A stretch of 64,000 nt of DNA, taken from the NCBI GenBank assembly GCA_023515745.1, contig JALECJ010000257.1, positions 2,482,687-2,546,686 on the forward strand. The letters run 5' to 3'. The notes beneath the pieces were generated by a model. The model saw only the letters and a list, made by a program, of their open reading frames with translations, was not told where the DNA came from and ran no database searches. Positions 49,201 to 61,700 of this stretch are shown here, piece after piece. The translations under genes were made by a program, and so were the position numbers. This DNA is from Amoeboaphelidium protococcarum (taxonomy: Eukaryota > Aphelidiomycota > Aphelidea). Positions within the stretch are counted from its first letter, which is position 1. Each line of letters opens with the position of its first letter.

Positions 49201-50871
49201 GAAGAGACTTCATTAAAGTATCAGGACTTTCAGTACGTTGTATAGACTTTTTTCAAGCGAGTCCGATTGGCTGTTGTGGCCAGTCTTGAATCTGCTTGTT
49301 ACACCAGCATTCGGAATTGTATAATAATGTTGGATAAAATGAAGGATGTCTTCCCTCTATTTTAGCTCATTGGTACTAATCTGGAGTAGAGAATTAGCCG
49401 GGCGTTAGCTGCAGAAAATCGTGATGACTTGAAAGTTCTACTGACTAGATACCTTGCCGTGCTGGGCCGCAATAAATAGTAATGGATCAAGATGGAAGTT
49501 GACAAACGTCAGGTGGCTCTATATCTAGACGGATCTTCTATGAGTCTGTCTATTTCATCCGGTTCTGTTGGTTCTCGTAGCGATATTGAGGAGGATGCCG
49601 ATGAAGATGATAGAAAAATTGAACATGAAGAAGTTGAAAGTTCTATGGTATTAGGAGAAGATCAATCCCAACAGTTAAATGATGAACAACAATCCCAAGA
49701 GTCTTCTTATACTTAATAAATGGAATTGGAGAATAGCAAGGTGACTGATATTGTAAATGATCCTTAAGAAGAAGCTATAGATTTTGAAGAGGGTGAGTAT
49801 GAAGAAGGCAATGTGACGATACTCAATGAGATGAGAGATGAAGCGTCTATAATGATGGATACAACTGACGTGTCCGGGTGGGGTCATTAAGGAGTAAGCG
49901 AATCTTAAGATTCTGCAGAGTCTATGCTAAGCGAGAAATTAACAAATAATGCGGGTAATGACGTTGAAGATGGAGCAATTGCTGAAGAAGATCACGCTAA
50001 GGAAACTCAAGTAGTTGGGATATAAGATGGGCAAAGTCAAACACCCTCCTCAGTCATGTCTCCTTCGATAAAAAGTCGTTCTAGATCGCCATCCTAGTCG
50101 CGGCCTGATATGTCGTTAAAACTCGATACCGGACGTTCCGGATGGAATGTTAGTCCTACGCCAGAGCAACCTCACTCAGTTATTTCTTCTCTGAGGTATA
50201 ACGCTCGCAAAGAGTCAACTGCTTAAGCTAGTGCGAGTAGTAGTAGCATTTCGAGAGAGAAATCGCCATATCATGAAACTAGAAGTGCCAGTGAACGAAG
50301 TAGAAGCGTAAAAGCTGATGATAACCGCTAGAAGAGAGTGCATGTGGAGGACTCTAAATCATAAGATGATGGCAAAAGAAGACGGCTGCCCGAGCAATAA
50401 TAGACATCGGTTCACTCTGGTGGTTATGGGCGTGAAGAATATTATAGCCGTTCATAACGATCCAATGATGATCAATAGCGCTACCATTCGGCTTAACGTG
50501 GTTATGAACAACGAAGCTCAATGTCAAGGCTTGATTCATCCTCGCGTTCGCACTATTAGCAACCTTTGACTGCTTCAAGAGAGTCTCAACGCTCATCCAG
50601 AAACGATGATCAAAGTGGTGGTGGCAGAGGGAGAGCAGGTGACTATCGCGACAATTATGCCAACTAGCGACGCTATTCTGGAGACTATCATGGGCGTCAA
50701 GATTCGCGTGGCCTTGCACCTTCATCCGCAGGGTCCAGAACTGGGCCCAGTTACTCACAGAGCCAATAGTCATCATAATCATAGTCTTAGTCGTCAAAGT
50801 AAGCGCGAGATGCTGAATAGTTGAGACGTGTTGCCTTAGCTAGCATGAACAGAAATGTGCGCCGTCATTGA
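46225..50871 (+). CDS. THOC2: THO complex subunit 2
   Basis: 1548 residues in one exon, stop TGA 50869-50871. The body to about residue 1090 is an alpha-helical solenoid with Leu-rich helices, with the THOC2 N-terminal and THOC2-like central parts (for example WNIFCEMSYSVRYTLYGDW, QMLSKLAAVGMKDSV, LRVISECLLPGLCVNDDAPGV-like sections). The last 450 residues are disordered, first acidic and then Ser/Arg/Gln/Tyr-rich (RS-like), a normal THOC2 tail. THOC2 is the scaffold of THO/TREX, coupling transcription to mRNA export with Sub2/UAP56. The RYTLYGDW block is the best single marker. Gln in the tail is largely TAA/TAG. Confidence 0.9.
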
Positions 50872-50935
50872 AAGCTTATTTATCATGTGATACGCTATTA
50901 AATTATTAAATTAAAGTTAATTACAAAACCATGAA

Positions 50936-51377
50936 ATGTTTTCATATTTGCATGTTGAAGTAAACCTGTTTGAACAATGTCAAACCTTGGTAGATCAGAC
51001 TCGTCGCAGACTTTTGCTGCGTTAAATACTGACCGTTGGCGGACATGGTTTCCTCATTCGACTTTACCTCACCAAAACTCGGTAAGACGGTGTAAAAGAT
51101 TATTTTACTAATGAAGTAGACTACTTGCTACAGACTGAAAGTAGTTTGAGCGATACGTATTGATTGCGCATTTAAGGAGCAGCTATGAGGAAGAATTTTG
51201 TCCAAATTTATATCAATCTTCAGCGTTAGAGGACGACCTCTTCCTCATTAGACTTGTCTCTACCAATACTAAGATGGACGGCGTAGAACTCATATGGACT
51301 ATCAATTAGACTATGTGCTCTAGACTGAAAATGGTTTGAATAAAAATATCTCGAGAATTGACGACATGAAGCGATGA
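50936..51377 (+). pseudogene. Decayed coding stretch with two diverged repeats
   Basis: A 75-residue frame (50936-51163) contains FLIRLYLTKTRQDGV and later VDYLLQTESSL. About 150 bp downstream another frame has FLIRLVSTNTKMDGV, and after a one-base frame change LDYVLQTENGL, ending at TGA 51375-51377. In the aligned part CAG in one copy matches TAG in the other at a Gln, as expected for coding sequence in this code. The copies are in different frames with no clear splice sites, so I read this as the remains of a repeat-containing gene. Function unknown; it could also be two live micro-ORFs. Confidence 0.35.
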
Positions 51378-51464
51378 AGACCAAAATGTCAACATCTTAT
51401 TTCTCCGAGATTTACTTTTATCTGGCCTAGTATTAAAACAAGCCAATTGTACCTCGCAACACTA

Positions 51465-52006
51465 ATGCAGTCAAACGAATCTACTAAAGGTGTTGGAGAT
51501 AATGCATTAGATTCATCGGACTTGAAGAAACGTGGGAATGAAGCATTCGAGTTGTAAAAATATCATGATGCTGTGTGTCACTACATTCAAGCACTGGCTA
51601 AGCTAAATCTCTAATCAGAATAGGAGCGATCTCTTCTCATTTCTACTCGCTCTAATCTCGCTGCGACGTATATCAAATTGGGTGAATGGTCAGATGCTGA
51701 GGTCAATTGTAAACTAGTCCTAGAGCTTGATCCTGATAATGTAAAGTGTCTCTATCGGCTGGGTATCGTGTCAATGAAGTAAGGAAATTTTGACGAATCA
51801 GAACATTATCTCGACAAGGCTCTACAGGTAGGATACTTTATATATTTACCATTGCAGTTCTAAAGTTTTAAGATGCCATTAAATTTCTGACGTGAGTGTA
51901 GTTGGTGCCAGGAGACAAGTCTATTATATCTGCTGCGCGCGACTTGAAATAGAAGCGTATTGACTACGTAGCCACTCAGAGGTAAATGTACAAGAACGTA
52001 CTCTGA
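51465..52006 (+). CDS. Small TPR co-chaperone-like protein
   Basis: Exon 1 51465-51827 and exon 2 51902-52006, 155 residues, ending at TGA 52004-52006. Three tetratricopeptide repeats of the carboxylate-clamp kind: DLKKRGNEAFELQKYHDAVC, TRSNLAATYIKLGEWSDAEV and VKCLYRLGIVSMKQGNFDES. That is the layout of the C-terminal TPR part of FKBP51/AIP/TTC9-type proteins, without a catalytic domain. It could bind the C-terminal end of Hsp90 or Hsp70. The basic tail (DLKQKRIDYVATQRQMYKN) is typical of such TPR domains. Confidence 0.8.
51828..51901 (+). other. Intron in the TPR gene
   Basis: 74 nt, CAG|GTAGGA ... GAGTGTAG|TTG, phase 0. An earlier TGCAG acceptor inside it leads to a stop; the TGTAG acceptor restores the helix. 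Confidence 0.85.
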
Positions 52007-52068
52007 GTAATCTTGTGATTGATACTATCTAAAAGTTTTAATAAAAAATGATCAAAATTTGTATTCAT

Positions 52069-55000
52069 TCATAATTATTATTACAGTTATAAATTGGTGT
52101 TATCATCCAGATCAGAAGATGGAGGAGATGTTACTATTTACCGGGACAGAGTGGCAATCTTTTACTTTGCCATTTCTGGATCATTGTACTTTGATGCTTT
52201 CGTCGAAGAGATTTGGAATGCCGACTGCTGCGACTACAACTTTCTTGATTATGACACTATTCTTTTCTATACTACAGCTCCTCTGAGCATTTTTTAAAAT
52301 TATGTTCCAGTCGCATTATTGTCATGCTATCTCAATCCTTGATGCTTCAAATGTCTAATCTTGTATCCTTTGTGTAGTCGCCATGCCTTTTGGATGATAA
52401 GAGCAGCTCTTGAGAGTATTTCTTCTGCTAATAAAGCACCTTGGCCAATGAGAAACTGAGCGACATCGTAATTGTTATTCAGATAAGCGTAATCCAATGG
52501 AGTATCGCGGTCCTAATCTTCCACCATGGAGTTGATGAATGCTCCATTCTGCAACAAGAGTCTGCAGCAGTTCAAGTGTCCATTAACAGAGGCCCAATGC
52601 AGCGCTGTGACGCCATTCTTATCAACGCAATCCACATTAGCACCGTTATTAATCAGCAGTAAAAGAACATCGCTCTTACCATGGAATGCAGCTTCATGCA
52701 GACCTGTGGCACCCTGAGCATCTTTCACATTAATGTCTTACATGTAATCCAACAGGGCATTCACTACATCAATGTGTCCGGAGGAACACGACCAGTGTAG
52801 AGCAGTTCTACCTGCGATATCGGTCATCAGAACGTCCGCACCTTCACTGATTAATGCAATTACAGTCTCAGACTGTCCAGCCATTGCAGCTCTAAATAAA
52901 GGTGGATGGCTCTTGAAATCGGTGCAATTCACATTGGCTCCCCGCCTGATCAACTAGATACAACAAGCAGTGTGACCAGAGTAAGCAGCGAAATGCAGAG
53001 CTGTCAATCCATGATCTTCTGCAGCATTTACATCCAAGTCTGTACTGCACAACAAGCGTATGACATCGAAATGACCTCTGATGGCTGCCCAAATCAAACA
53101 CTACCGCCCCTCTCCGTCCTTGATTGACGTGGATGCACCTTTTCGGAGTAGAACGTTTACACAGTCCACCAGATTTTAAGAGCAGGCATAGTGCAGCGCA
53201 GTCGCTAAATGTTTATCTCCCTTGTTCAATTTGGCTCCAAACTCAGTGAGAAGTTTAAGGACTGATGGTTTACCAGAAATGGCGGCACAGTGAAGAGGAG
53301 TTCGATCAGAGTCATCCTTCTCGTTTATAATGCCTTGGTCTATGGTCAGCAGATAATAGACAATCGCGATATTACCATCAAGACACGCCAGGTGTAGACA
53401 GGTGCGGCCATAATTGTCCTTGTTATTCAACAGCTCTGGAGCCACGGACAGCACCTGTTTCACGCCATGAGTAACTTTATTCTCCGCGCAGTGATGCAAG
53501 ACAGTCTTACCATGTTTATCTTTAAGCTGTAGATTGGCACCACGAGATATGAGGGCCTGAAGTTGATAAAAAGATGAATTCTATGCAGCGAGCATTGCAC
53601 TGGTAAGACCGAGATCATCCTACTGATTCAGATTTTCCATCACAGAACTACGCTTTAATAAAATCAACGATACATCAGAATCAGATGGAAACATTGACAA
53701 GTGAAGACACGAACGGCCCTTATTGTCGATCATCGTAGGATCTCCACCAGCTTTGAGCAGCATATGTACAATCTGCGACTCACCGTGATATGACGCCCAA
53801 TGCAAAGCAGTACGGCCAGTAAAATCCGCCTGATGAATGAGAGCGCCGCGTTCAATAAGCATCTACACACACTCCTGGTGACCACCAAGAATAGCAAATA
53901 TTAATGGCGTCCGACCTTCATCGTCTGTCGTATTAACATCAACCTTCACTGGAGCAGTCAAGCTTCGCAATGATACCAAGTCACCAATTCTGGCAGTGTA
54001 TAGAACTAGAATATTCACTTCCTTTGTAGACAATACTTATCTACTAGGCTTCTTTGTTTTACTTTTATCACCCACAAGCTAACTAGGTGGATTGTAATAA
54101 GATGGGATCTGCTGGTCCACAGATTGACCGTTTATGTTTGAGTTGATCTATTAATGTCGAACACTTTGCAACTCAAAACTGGAAGCCACCGCCTATAATT
54201 CAGATTCCTCCTACTCCCAGCCGGCAGATACACCATCCAATACATTCTACACTGCGCCAGATGATGCAGCCACAGTAACAGGAAAATCCAGATTATCAGC
54301 CATTGGAACATGCACTCTCTATCCTGCAGTTCTCTTCATATCCTCCACACCAAACTAAACATTCGCGCTTGGTGGATATTTAGTATGCGTATTGTGAGAG
54401 CTTTTAGTTGGAATGTGAGTACCAATTTCAGCGTTCAATTGCTGTTACCTTGTAGTTTAATCAGCATTTAAAGAGGATAATCCAGTTGCCTAAAGCTGAC
54501 GTTAACTTCCAAATTACTCCATCTAGATCTTCTGCGCCTTCCCCATCTAAACCGATTTTGCCTAGTTGGATGTCTACTATACTACTATATTAACTCTATT
54601 CAAAGTGGCTGCTATTTTGGTCATAAGCGAGGGATCCAAAGACTGGTCATACTGCTTCGGTATCCGTCCGGTAGTGGATGGTAATTGAATATCATCAGGC
54701 TCATTTTACAATGATTGCACGTTATACGCATTGCCTGACTTTTTCGAAGACAATATTCTACCAGTAGTAGCCGGAGTACCACCAGACTTGCCATAATGAT
54801 AGTTGTCTCTCTACATAGACTATAATGGCGATCCAACTCCATTCACTTCTCTCGATGATGATTATTATTACTACTTGCTCTAAACATCTTCTCTGTTGAG
54901 CACTCTAGCCATGGTATCAGTATCATAACCAAATTTGAGTGAATCAGCATTTCTAGCAGTAGTATCTGATGCCAACTATGAGCCTACTCCAGTCTAGAGA

Positions 55001-55137
55001 TGATTATTATTAAACGGTTATGATGTCTGCAGAGGATAATCAACACGTTTAGACAATACTGCCTATCTGTTCAGAGTCGGATCATCTTTAATATTCCTAT
55101 TCGCAGTATTTCTTTATAAAGTCCTCTAATCTGACAT
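52069..55137 (-). CDS. Ankyrin-repeat protein with IQ motif (inversin-like)
   Basis: 1022 residues, one frame, stop TGA 52069-52071. The first 340 residues are disordered (Ser/Gln/Asn/Thr). Residues about 360-900 hold some fifteen ankyrin repeats (e.g. GRTALHWASYHGESQIVHML, GVTALHWASVNGHLNCCRLL). An IQ motif follows near 915 (AALIIQKAWRLHKGYKIR), then a basic Gln-rich tail. Ankyrin arrays plus IQ recall inversin/nephrocystin-2, a ciliary-base scaffold, but other ankyrin-IQ proteins exist, so orthology is open. ATG 55137 follows a long open upstream frame; internal starts such as 54303 are possible. Its end is 62 bp from the converging TPR gene. Confidence 0.88.
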
Positions 55138-55331
55138 TTACAAAATATCTTATTATATACTGAAATAGCCTAGATGAAAAATTATTATTATAAAAAGGTG
55201 ATACTGATATGGTGTTTGAAAAGACCACAATACTGAGAGGGAGAACAAGAAAGATGAACTAGCGTGACACGATCGCCCCTGTTCCAAAGGAACGACACCA
55301 TCTTTACAGTACTGCAATCATAACGGTAACA

Positions 55332-56484
55332 TCATAATTTATTCTACTCGGGCAATTCTTATGTCGCTGGTTATTACTATTGTTATTACTGCTATTACAG
55401 TGGCGCATCAGCACTTTTAGAGGTAGTACTTTGTTAGTCTTTAGGAGGAATAGAGGTGGCATTATTGCCTGGAGCAACAGTGGCATCTGCCGTTGCAACC
55501 TTCTCTTTCCTTCGCCTCTTCTTTTTAGGAGTTTCAGTGCCATCCTTATTATTATTATTATCTGCACCTGGTTCTTTATTAGTCCGAGGTTTCCTTGCCT
55601 TTTTCGCCTTGGTCGGAGTAGACTTAGCACTTGAATCAGTCTTATTGTTACTGTCCACATTATTTGGTTGAGCCGTTTCGGGATCAACGCGCGCGCCTCG
55701 ATCGCCATCTGCAGCCTATTCACCGTCCACTTCATCATCGGAAGACACTCCTCTACAATAGAATTTTATGTAAGTTTCGTATTTTTAGATAAATATACTA
55801 ACATAGTGTTAACAAGACTTACTCTAGAAGTTCATCTTCATTGATCAAACGCGTGGGGACTGCTCCCTTCCATGCGAAATAGCCTTCAACTTCCGGTCGA
55901 TGCAGCATCTGCTCCAGATAAAAGTCTTGCTCATCATCAATAAACGGATCTTCATAATCATAATCTCCAATATCATCATCTTTAATTATATAGCTCTATT
56001 TCTTTAGTCTTGACAGTGATTTAGATTTCTTCTTACCACCAAGCCGGTCTTGTTGACTGAATTCCACAATCTTTGCATCGACAACAGTTTTTGCGACCGG
56101 CCGACGCGCACTTCCTTACTGCTGCTGAATACCATGTTACTTTCGTATTTAATGCTTATTCATTCTCCTAAAATCAATAATACACGTCTATTCACTATCC
56201 TCTACTATTGCAGGAATATTGATGATGGTTTCAAAGTTTTAACGGACACTTTCAACGTCCACAATCTTGGCCTTCACCCGTCGCCTCAGTTTCTCAGTGA
56301 GGTCGATTTCCACATCGTCTTCACTATTAATATCTGCAGTATCATCATTATTATTTATTGCATTATCAGTTTCTTGTGCAGATTCTTGAGCAGCTGTGGA
56401 AGGAGAAGGGACTTCCAGAGGAGGAGCTGGATTTTTATCGTTCAGTATGTCAGCATACTAGGATAGAATAGATTAATTGTTCAT
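55332..56484 (-). CDS. HPC2/ubinuclein-like histone chaperone subunit
   Basis: Exon 1 55823-56484, exon 2 55332-55752, 360 residues, stop TGA 55332-55334. The central segment holds the HRD/UBN domain: IGDYDYEDPFIDDEQDFYLE followed by EGYFAWKGAVP, matching the D-x-x-D-P-F-I-D-D ... F-x-x-K-G block of HPC2 and ubinucleins. That block binds HIRA, so the protein is likely part of the H3.3 deposition complex. The rest is disordered: acidic/Asn-rich start, then a very basic stretch (KKARKPRTNKEP, KKKRRRKEK) and a TAR-coded Gln run. Upstream neighbour NAMPT is on the same strand. Confidence 0.88.
55753..55822 (-). other. Intron in the HPC2-like gene
   Basis: 70 nt on the minus strand, AGA|GTAAGT ... 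ATTGTAG|AGG, phase 2; the junction makes GAA (Glu) and keeps the acidic stretch GVSSDDEVDGE. Confidence 0.85.
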
Positions 56485-56752
56485 TCTTTGAGTGGTATGT
56501 TTTAGTTTTTTCAAGTAGATGATGTGCTATTGAAGAAGATGATGATGATGATAAAGTTTCGTTCACGTCGCGATTGAAATGTTTCACGATTTAGATCACA
56601 AGTCTTTGTAAAGTATATCACCTTAATTTTATACTCGGATAACGCGTAATATAAATACCCATTCAAATTGAAATTGAATAAATATATTGAATAATAGCTA
56701 TCAGAAAAGGACGTCTGATTGATTCAAATTAGAACATGAGCGGATAAAAAAG

Positions 56753-58483
56753 TCAGACATCTAACTTCATCTGAGAAGCCCGCTGATTGAGTTCGCTGGA
56801 TACCTTGTTAATCTTGTGCAGCATAGAGTCAGTTCTGACATCAAAAGGAGGAACTGGCGGTAATTTTTACCACTGCTACTGCAATGACTACCGAACTTGA
56901 TCGAATGTCGGGAATGGAGCCATCTTACCGTGATCATACACCACTTTCAATTGGTTCTCATCCTAACTAGCGTCTTCAAGAGGAGTAACGCGCAAGCATC
57001 CGCTTTGTTCGTCTTTTATTACAGCCAGTCTACCTGGTAGCGAGCTTTTACTCAAATTAGTTTTCGGCATTTTCATAATGTCCACTGATCGGCCGTTGTT
57101 CTACTTATGATCGGCATTATCTTTCTTGTCACTAAACTAGATGTAATTGAGTTTTGTTGCAAAGTTCATGGTATCTCTATGAATCTGCTACATCAAGCCA
57201 CTTCCCATCCCAAAGGCCACATTACTTGCACTGTATTTAGCTTAAAGAGTAGCCGCTAAAATTCTGTCTATCGCCTAATGCGTAACACCGTCTCCTTAAA
57301 TGACAGAACATCCGTGCAGAACTTTGAATCCCTTACTGTTTGTAGTGGATCCAAACACTTTATCCGCAGCACTACATAAATCAATTGAGATGTGATTGAT
57401 AATATATAACAGACAATAAAGTACCGTAAAGCCATGATCACAGTCTCAACAGGGTCACCGCTATCCGGTCTGAGGACGAGAAAACCACCTTTGGATGTCT
57501 TAATTGATGCAACAGCTGGTAATAGCTTCTCCAGTGCAAACGCATAATCATAGCTGTCCATAACACAAGCAAACGTTCCATCACCATACTAATTTATAAG
57601 ATTAACAAGCGCCTCCTACAGTCCCCCAAAACTTCCGTCAATTATCCTTCAAAAGTAATGAGACAGCACTAAACACGGAATTTACCTTTTCTGAAGGCCA
57701 ACTAGTCATAACTGAATGCTCTGTGGCTGGTATGGATGACGCGACGGGCGAACCACCATTCAACTACATCTGAGTGTAATAAGCGCCACTCATAGTATCA
57801 GTGCCGGAGAAGTTGAGCAGATGGGCACTAGCACCGATTACACTCTACTCCACGCATGTACATCCACGAAATCCAAAGTCGTGTAGTCTACTCTCAATAA
57901 GGAACTGCTAATCAGACTCGACACTTTATGCGAAAGCCTTCTCAATCACAGTCCTAATGCGTCGACTGAGAGTGGCCACCGTACTCGGATACCAGAGCAT
58001 GGTCATCAAAGTTTCCAGCCACGTTACCAGAGGAGAGAAATCACCTTCAGCCGTGATTTAATATACCGGTATATGAGGATAGATCACTGAACCTTCAGGA
58101 AGCGCTTCGATCTTCACGGGAAAGTGTCCGCCGTGTTCCGTGACAATTTTCGTGAATAAATGCTTGGGAAACGGGTGCTGACCATTTCCTATACCAAACG
58201 TGTGGAAGAACTTCTCTGCATCTTCAATATCTTTCATAGTCCATGGAGTAGATAGATGAGTCTCCAGAATGTAACGCATGCCATAGAACACCATGCGATG
58301 GTCCCGTTAATCCTTCTCGTAAGAGTGGCGAAATTCACCATATGCGACCATCTACATTTTTTGGGGGTGAAACTAACATTAGGCAATGGACTCGAAGGAT
58401 ATTGATACCTTGTCTGCTTTCGGGTAGAGTACATAATGACTTGCTTTGTAACTGTCTGCAAGTAGCGTAGGTGGAATCCTCAT
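56753..58483 (-). CDS. NAMPT: Nicotinamide phosphoribosyltransferase
   Basis: Four exons (58409-58483, 57686-58351, 57425-57615, 56753-57371), 516 residues, stop TGA 56753-56755. The N-terminus has LLADSYKASHYVLYP, then YGEFRHSYEKD and VFYGMRYILETHL. Family blocks RLHDFGFRGC, HLLNFSGTDTMSGA, VMDSYDYAFAL, LVLRPDSGDPVETV, VIQGDGV and NVAFGMGSGLMQQ are all present. NAMPT makes NMN from nicotinamide and PRPP, the first step of NAD salvage. The Asp of MDSYD and the Arg-Pro-Asp-Ser-Gly block line the substrate site. ATG 58483 gives the usual N-terminus; a longer frame starts at 58570. All three introns are needed to keep the family blocks in line. Confidence 0.93.
57372..57424 (-). other. NAMPT intron 3
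   Basis: 53 nt on the minus strand, ACG|GTACTT ... TTATGTAG|TGC, phase 2. The splice forms CGT (Arg) between GDPVETVIMAL and AADKVFG. Confidence 0.88.
57616..57685 (-). other. NAMPT intron 2
   Basis: 70 nt on the minus strand, AAG|GTAAAT ... ACTGTAG|GAG, phase 0. Contains an in-frame TGA, so removal is required. Confidence 0.9.
58352..58408 (-). other. NAMPT intron 1
   Basis: 57 nt on the minus strand, AAG|GTATCA ... AATGTAG|ATG, phase 0, with a CCTAATG branch-like site. It is a multiple of three and TGA-free, so it could also be read through; removal gives the better family alignment. Confidence 0.75.
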
Positions 58484-58728
58484 AATCCGCGTTGAATGTA
58501 TGTATGTATTGTAATACTTGTATCGCTCGTGAATTTCAGAGGGCCGTTGTTGTGAGAAGTAGCTCCGCATTTGTTTCCAATCGGAGTTTCACTAGAGATT
58601 CGTATACTCCAAACTCGAAGCCATAACATTATCTAACACAGTGCTTGAATATCATACACACAAAAAATGAAATATAATGTACCAAAATAATGAACGTGAG
58701 ACTAAAGACAATCAGTGATAGAAGAATT

Positions 58729-61700
58729 TCATGCAATTGTATTATTGTTATCGTCAGAATCAGCAATGCAGATGGTTTCATGCGTCGAAGGCTTATAGTC
58801 CATGTTCTATTACTGAAGCAAAGCGGTTCCCAAAAAGCCATTTTCCTTCTTTTATGATAATCGAATGCCATTCTAGTCAGTCGCAATAAAATCAGAGTGC
58901 TCTTCATTGTCTGGAATAATCAGTACATCAAATTTCATAGAATCCAAAACATCATACGATCGCAGAGTTCGTTCATTGGAATCTAGTTCTTTGCCGAGTA
59001 AAAATAGGCGTTGATTAATTGGAGACGCGTCAACCAGACTCATAAGTTTAACTTTAAGGTCTCTGACGGTATTATCTAAATCAAATTGCAGTTTAATTAA
59101 ACCAGAGGACTTGAGGCGGCCAGATTTTGTAGGAGATTACAGACTAGATGATGAGAATGATAATTTCAATTGCTTCGACTTATCTACATCAACTGACACA
59201 TTTTTATTAGTGGCGGCAGTTTTCAGCTTTTTACGTTTATCAGCTGGCTTCTGCACTTCATCATCTACATCACTACCCACATCTATATAACATACATCCC
59301 TGTATGATGATTTTCGCTTGGGTTTAACGGCAGAGATGGTGGTTGAGGAATTCTAATCAGCAGGATTTGAAGGAATCAATTGAACAGGAGAATCTTCAAA
59401 ACGGTATTACGAAACTTCCATCAGCATATCCTCCACCGGCTTACCCCGATGTACTTGAAAGTAGAGAGTAATCACATTTCCGGCAAATTCTAGCAGATGC
59501 TACTTCCAACACGTCTAACAGTACAAATCAACATAAGACTAGGAATCTTTAGAATCATACCCAGCCATCAGAGTCTCATTAGAGATTGAGTCAGTCTATT
59601 CATAATGTACCAATACAGATGACATTGAGAATTTAAAAGAGTTGTCATATAGAGCAGGATAAAACCGAACCAATTTCTTAAATTCATCTTCAGAACATAC
59701 AGAGAATGGAGGGTACTTTACCAATATTTACGCATAAAGATTAACAAGAGGCAAATTTGGTCGTAAAGCCATAGCCGATCCAGTTTACTGCTGACTCTGC
59801 CACCACCAATAAGTAGTCTATCCGGTCTCCTAGCTGATTACAGATTTCAAACCAGCAAATAAACTCGGGTCAAATCTCAATCTTTTATGAGGACAGAACA
59901 GAGATGGGTACGATTCGACAATGGGACGTTCATTAGAATCAGGTCGTCGAACAAACTTGCTCCAGTCTTCCACCAATTGGGCAGGTAGAAGATAATAAGA
60001 TGCTTTTAATCCAGCTAGACTGAGTTCAGATAAAGTGTACGAAGATGTTAGTAGCGACTTTAGCTCTCGCTTCTCCTCTGCAGCCTATTCTTTCACTTGA
60101 TCCAGCTCGATCTATAATTTCCTATCATTCCTCGTGCATGTCCTACAAGATTAAGCATTTTTAGTAACGTCAATATCTTGGAAACAATTATAGAGTTCAG
60201 GCATAATCACTTAAAAGAACTGATATACTGACTGAGGTACTAATCGAAGCCGGCTTTTATCGCTGTTGAGTTAACTATGTTGACACAAGACACCGCCTCC
60301 ACCAACCAATGACTGATCCAGATCGACGTGGGTTTAAGCACTAAGCCACTTCTACAATACGTCTTATGAAACCCAGACCGCTGGTCCATCAATGGTAAAT
60401 TAAGGCAGTAGCATAACGTCAGAATACATCTCGAAATCTTTCATCTGCTCTCCTACTTCATCCATGTCATAACTTTTATTAGAATCAAACAGTTTTATAA
60501 GCCGTCTGACACATTAAACTTAGATATCATGTTCAAACTACGTTCTATACTCCTAATACTATATTGTCACACACTCTTAGCACAAGCATTCATTCTGTCG
60601 TAGTGTGAAAGGATTGAAAACAATCTTTTACTCAGTAAGCAAATTTGCGGCCTGTGAACTCACAGTCTTCATATCACCAACTTTACTCAGATCCAGTTTA
60701 CCATGCTGACACAGATATGATGACATTTCGATAGATGTACTCTCAAATGTGCTATCATCGATTTACTTACTAATAGACAGCCAACTCTATAACCATTACG
60801 TAGGAATGAAAACATACTAGTCTTAATGTTTGGAGTCTGCCAACTTACTAAATTCCAACTTTGATCGCCTTTGATCATGAAAATTTTTTGCCAAATTAGC
60901 TTTATAGTTGTTAAACGTCGCAATCTATTACTCGTACCTTTAATTATCATTACGACACTTGTCAGCAATCGACTACGGAACTTGATTAAAAGCATCTTCA
61001 TTGTTACTGATTTGGTCTTGCCTGATATAAATCAACATATACGCGTTCTTTGAGGAATACAACTTCCCATCATCATCATATGTCTATTAGGAAGTAGACT
61101 ATTATGAAGAGATACTTGAGTCCTCCAAAATATCAGCATTGACATCAAACATTGACCTCGTACCACTACTAAGAAGTGGCCCACACTCTTCATCATTACA
61201 CTTCACCCAACGCGCATTCAATCTATCATAGACATGAGCAATGTAGTGGCCACTGTAAGCAGACTCTCCTTTATGAAGAAGAACTGCATGCAATTAATAC
61301 AAAAGACTAGGCCTCTACATGAAATCATCCCCGCTACAATCCACATACTCTGCCATATCGAGAACTAGAGGAAATTTGACCGCATGTGTCACCTTCTTCC
61401 TCCTCAATTCGCCACGACTAAAATCCATCTGAAAGCGCAGCAACTAGAAGTTCAACACCGCGGGTAAATTCAGGAACTCCGTGAACCTTGTAGCATCTTA
61501 TTTCCCCTCACAGACAGAGCAGAAGTATTAATTGTCGTCACAGAGCATTTCATGCTTCAAATAATCAGCAACACAATCCTAGATGGATGCATTCGCCTTT
61601 ACAATATTCAACTCAATCTGAGTGAACACCTCCGCCCGTCTAGATATATTACCACAAGCAGAGCAAACTGTACTATGAGCATACTAGCCACCAAATCTCG

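Noticed and set aside
52059-52297. Plus-strand frames over the 3' end of the ankyrin gene
   Set aside because: They lie antisense to coding sequence with IQ/Gln tail and show no motif.
54301-54303. ATG 54303 as start of the ankyrin protein
   Set aside because: The frame is open for another 278 codons with Gln-rich coding-like sequence to ATG 55137, after which sequence becomes AT-rich.
58484-58625. Longer NAMPT N-terminus, including ATG 58570 and ATG near 58623
   Set aside because: The ATG near 58623 meets a TGA after eleven codons; the 58570 extension has no family counterpart.
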